Assembly: GCA_003609755.1 (NCBI GenBank)
Contig: AP017991.1
Location: forward strand, 842,001 to 906,000
Direction of reading: 5' to 3'
Length of the DNA: 64,000 nucleotides
From: Planktothrix agardhii NIES-204
GTDB taxonomy: Bacteria; Cyanobacteriota; Cyanobacteriia; Cyanobacteriales; Microcoleaceae
Shown here: one piece after another, positions 63,030 through 64,000 of the stretch
Numbering within the stretch: the stretch's first letter is position 1
How the letters are laid out: each line of letters starts with the position of its first letter
Notes under the pieces: model-generated
What the model was told of the DNA's origin: nothing
Database searches by the model: none
What the model saw: the letters and a program-made list of their open reading frames with translations, nothing else
Made by a program: the position numbers and the translations under genes

Positions 63030-64000
63030 ATGATTCCCCAAAAACTGACCCTAAAAAATTTCCTGAGTTATCGAGAAGCGACCCTAGATTTTAGTGGATT
63101 ACATACCGCTTGTATTTGCGGTTCCAACGGGTCAGGAAAGTCATCTTTATTAGAAGCAATGGCTTGGGCAATTTGGGGGGAAAGTCGGGCAGAATCGAAG
63201 GATGATATTATCTATATGGGAGAATTAGAAACCCAGGTCGATTTTATATTTATTAGTCAGGGAAACTTATATCGGGTGATTCGTAACCGCCGCCGTGGTC
63301 AATCGGGAACCTTAGAATTTCAAGTAGCAACCACCGTTTTACAAGAAATTGAAGATTTAGATCAAATTAAGTTTCGCACCCTTACAGAAAAGGGAATAGC
63401 CCCCACTCAACAGAAAATTATAGACTACTTAAAACTAGATTATGATACCTTTACTAATTCCGCCTATTTGCGTCAGGGAAAAGCCGATGAATTTATGATC
63501 AAACGTCCCGCCGAACGTAAAGAAATTCTGGCTAATTTATTAAAATTAGATCAATATGATGGCTTATCAGATAAAGCCAAAGACTTAGCCAAAAGTTATA
63601 AATCCCAAGCGGAAATTTTAGAACAAACCTTAACCAGTAATCAAGTCCAAATCGACCAAAAAGGTCAACTGGAACAGGATATTATTCAACTACAAAATAC
63701 CATTGATCAGCTTCAGGAAAAACAAGCCCAAGATCGAGATCAATATCAACAACTACAAGCCCAACAACATCATCGTCAATCTTGGGAAAAGTTATTAACA
63801 GGACAACAACAACAGCATCAAACCTTTGCTCAAGACTATCGCAGATTACAACAGGAATTAGTTACTACTCAACAGCAACGTCAAGAATTAGAAGCAGTAT
63901 TAAAACAAGAAACGGAAATTCAAACCGGATATAATAATTTTATCACCCTACAAACCACCGAAGAAACCCTATCGGTTCAATTTAAAATCTATCAAGATTC
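63030..64000 (+). CDS. sbcC: Nuclease subunit SbcC/Rad50-like (3' end outside window)
   Basis: The first 323 residues of an SMC-like ATPase: KLTLKNFLSYREATLDF, Walker A CGSNGSGKSSLLEAMAWAIWG, the Q-loop region FTNSAYLRQGKADEFMIKRPAERKEIL, then a long Gln-rich coiled coil. With SbcD it processes DNA ends and hairpins. The C-terminal ATPase half and any sbcD are beyond the right edge. Confidence 0.9.
   Translation, partial: MIPQKLTLKNFLSYREATLDFSGLHTACICGSNGSGKSSLLEAMAWAIWGESRAESKDDIIYMGELETQVDFIFISQGNLYRVIRNRRRGQSGTLEFQVATTVLQEIEDLDQIKFRTLTEKGIAPTQQKIIDYLKLDYDTFTNSAYLRQGKADEFMIKRPAERKEILANLLKLDQYDGLSDKAKDLAKSYKSQAEILEQTLTSNQVQIDQKGQLEQDIIQLQNTIDQLQEKQAQDRDQYQQLQAQQHHRQSWEKLLTGQQQQHQTFAQDYRRLQQELVTTQQQRQELEAVLKQETEIQTGYNNFITLQTTEETLSVQFKIYQD

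Noticed and set aside
1-64000. Complete insertion sequences, prophage genes or a replication origin
   Set aside because: No transposase, integrase, phage structural gene or DnaA-box cluster was recognised on either strand.

Overview
The window reads as a piece of chromosome from a filamentous or bloom-forming cyanobacterium, most likely Planktothrix. The evidence is the many GCGATCGC (HIP1) octamers, photosystem I genes (psaF, psaJ), an NDH-1 subunit (ndhS), phylloquinone genes (menH, menC), an NblS-type kinase, a tRNA-Leu(UAA) gene split by a group I intron, short heptamer repeat tracts, and a microviridin gene cluster. One precursor peptide in that cluster ends in the core I recall for microviridin K of Planktothrix agardhii. 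The genus is inferred from gene content.

Layout. 1-7.4 kb: a NitT/TauT-type ABC permease and ATPase, a fused DNA methyltransferase/restriction enzyme, a lipoprotein, a DUF1517 protein and a GPH sugar symporter. 7.4-10 kb: a tetrapyrrole neighbourhood with intact hemJ and heme oxygenase, plus broken acsF-like and heme-oxygenase-like fragments beside an ArsR regulator. 10-16.5 kb: housekeeping (surE, recG, tsf, rpsB), a 458-base gap with two strong orphan promoters and hairpins, and an rpsB leader that can fold as a pseudoknot. 16.6-21.2 kb: glycosyltransferases and methyltransferases, one methyltransferase cut short by a copied piece of its neighbours. 21.3-30.3 kb: a HAS-barrel protein, ndhS, split tRNA-Leu, a DUF2281/PIN toxin-antitoxin pair, folC, pheS, a second surE, infC and an alpha/beta hydrolase.

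30.5-39.7 kb, all on the minus strand, is the microviridin (mvd) cluster. Transcription runs from an HExxH metallopeptidase-like gene through a methyltransferase, the transporter (mvdA), an acetyltransferase (mvdB) and two ATP-grasp ligases (mvdC, mvdD) to three precursor genes and an SDR gene. The three precursor genes are tandem cassettes, each with its own promoter and hairpin. The ligases should close the peptide rings, the acetyltransferase should cap the N-terminus, and the transporter should export the product. The HExxH gene is a candidate for the missing leader peptidase.

39.8-43.7 kb is an accessory island. It holds a DUF433/DUF5615 toxin-antitoxin pair flanked by HIP1 sites, then a divergent unit: a small HTH protein facing a P-loop GTPase, a membrane-anchored protein and a protein of unknown family, with six decamer repeats between the two sides. 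I think this unit and the extended mvd cluster are the best candidates for undescribed biology here. 43.7-64 kb returns to core genes: an Mla-type ATPase, yvcK, tsaE, pheT, a Ser/Thr kinase with pentapeptide repeats, menH-menC, a nitrilase-family enzyme, psaJ-psaF, tsaD, nblS, proB, a HetZ-like protein, and the start of sbcC running off the right edge.
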